Shown: piece by piece, positions 63,884 through 64,000 of the stretch
Layout of the letters: every line of letters begins with the position of its first letter
Numbering within the stretch: position 1 is the first letter of the stretch
Assembly (NCBI GenBank): GCA_005518205.2
Contig: RFFC02000030.1
Span: 24,552-88,551, forward strand
DNA: 64,000 nucleotides
Direction of reading: 5' to 3'
From: Hormoscilla sp. GUM202
GTDB taxonomy: Bacteria; Cyanobacteriota; Cyanobacteriia; Cyanobacteriales; Desertifilaceae
Translations under genes and position numbers: made by a program
Notes under the pieces: generated by a model
What the model saw: the letters and a program-made list of their open reading frames with translations, nothing else
What the model was told of the DNA's origin: nothing
The model's database searches: none

Positions 63884-64000
63884 TGCTCTCTTTTCTTTGT
63901 CTTTTTGTCTTTTTCCCGGTTCCTTCCCTACTCTAACCCAACCTTCAACCACTGTCAATAGCTTTTTCCCTTTTTTTCCTAAATTCTCTACTTTTTTCTC

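Overview
The window is cyanobacterial. The octamer GCGATCGC (HIP1) is scattered through almost every gene. The gene content also fits: a photosystem II S4-domain protein, Uma2 and DUF29 family proteins, CHAT, NB-ARC and TPR proteins, and a type I polyketide synthase. The load of repeats, introns and broken genes suggests a large-genome filamentous species of the Oscillatoria, Microcoleus or Lyngbya kind. The genus is an inference.

Layout. 1-7.7 kb: the 3' part of a TPR-CHAT protease gene, then an NB-ARC ATPase gene (minus strand) broken by a group II intron, a 113-bp MITE, short palindromic inserts and a frameshift. A GT4 glycosyltransferase follows, then repeat-rich DNA holding remnants of dockerin-like and GAF-domain genes. 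8.0-20.9 kb: a long minus-strand tellurium-resistance-type (Ter) locus. It has six TerD-domain proteins (two with a second TerD/TerA-like domain, one fused to vWA), two TerB-like proteins, an M48 peptidase fused to a TerB-like domain, a HAD phosphatase, two phosphoribosyltransferase-like proteins (StiP/PELOTA and PRTase_2/TRSP types) and an Uma2 nuclease. A RelE/ParE-like toxin-antitoxin pair sits inside it.

21-42 kb: an expansion of TPR genes, including a 508-aa protein built from identical 204-bp repeats and a STAND/AAA-like ATPase translationally coupled to a 1384-aa TPR protein. Between them lie small gene pairs: a candidate toxin/immunity pair, a two-gene module of unknown function present twice, and a tandemly duplicated DUF433/DUF5615 pair. 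There are also an M32 carboxypeptidase, a spore photolyase-like radical SAM gene followed by two partial 3' copies of itself, and a 21-bp tandem array. 42-55 kb is mostly housekeeping: the PSII S4 protein, serA, prmA, a YacP-like NYN protein, tRNA-Asn interrupted by a group I intron, a class V aminotransferase, a DUF3179 protein and an SDR, interspersed with more MITEs and a second group II intron. 55-64 kb: a PKS module (half KS-AT-DH-KR-ACP) downstream of a 1309-aa protein of unknown function.

Most striking points: (1) tRNA-Asn(GUU) carries a group I intron in its anticodon loop; (2) six elements share GGCGTTGCACA termini and mostly 8-bp target duplications, and removing one restores an NB-ARC reading frame; (3) a ~30-bp palindromic cassette sits in frame inside three unrelated proteins; (4) two group II introns have no maturase ORF; (5) the Ter locus pairs TerD/TerB/vWA proteins with an M48-TerB fusion and a nucleotide-processing module.
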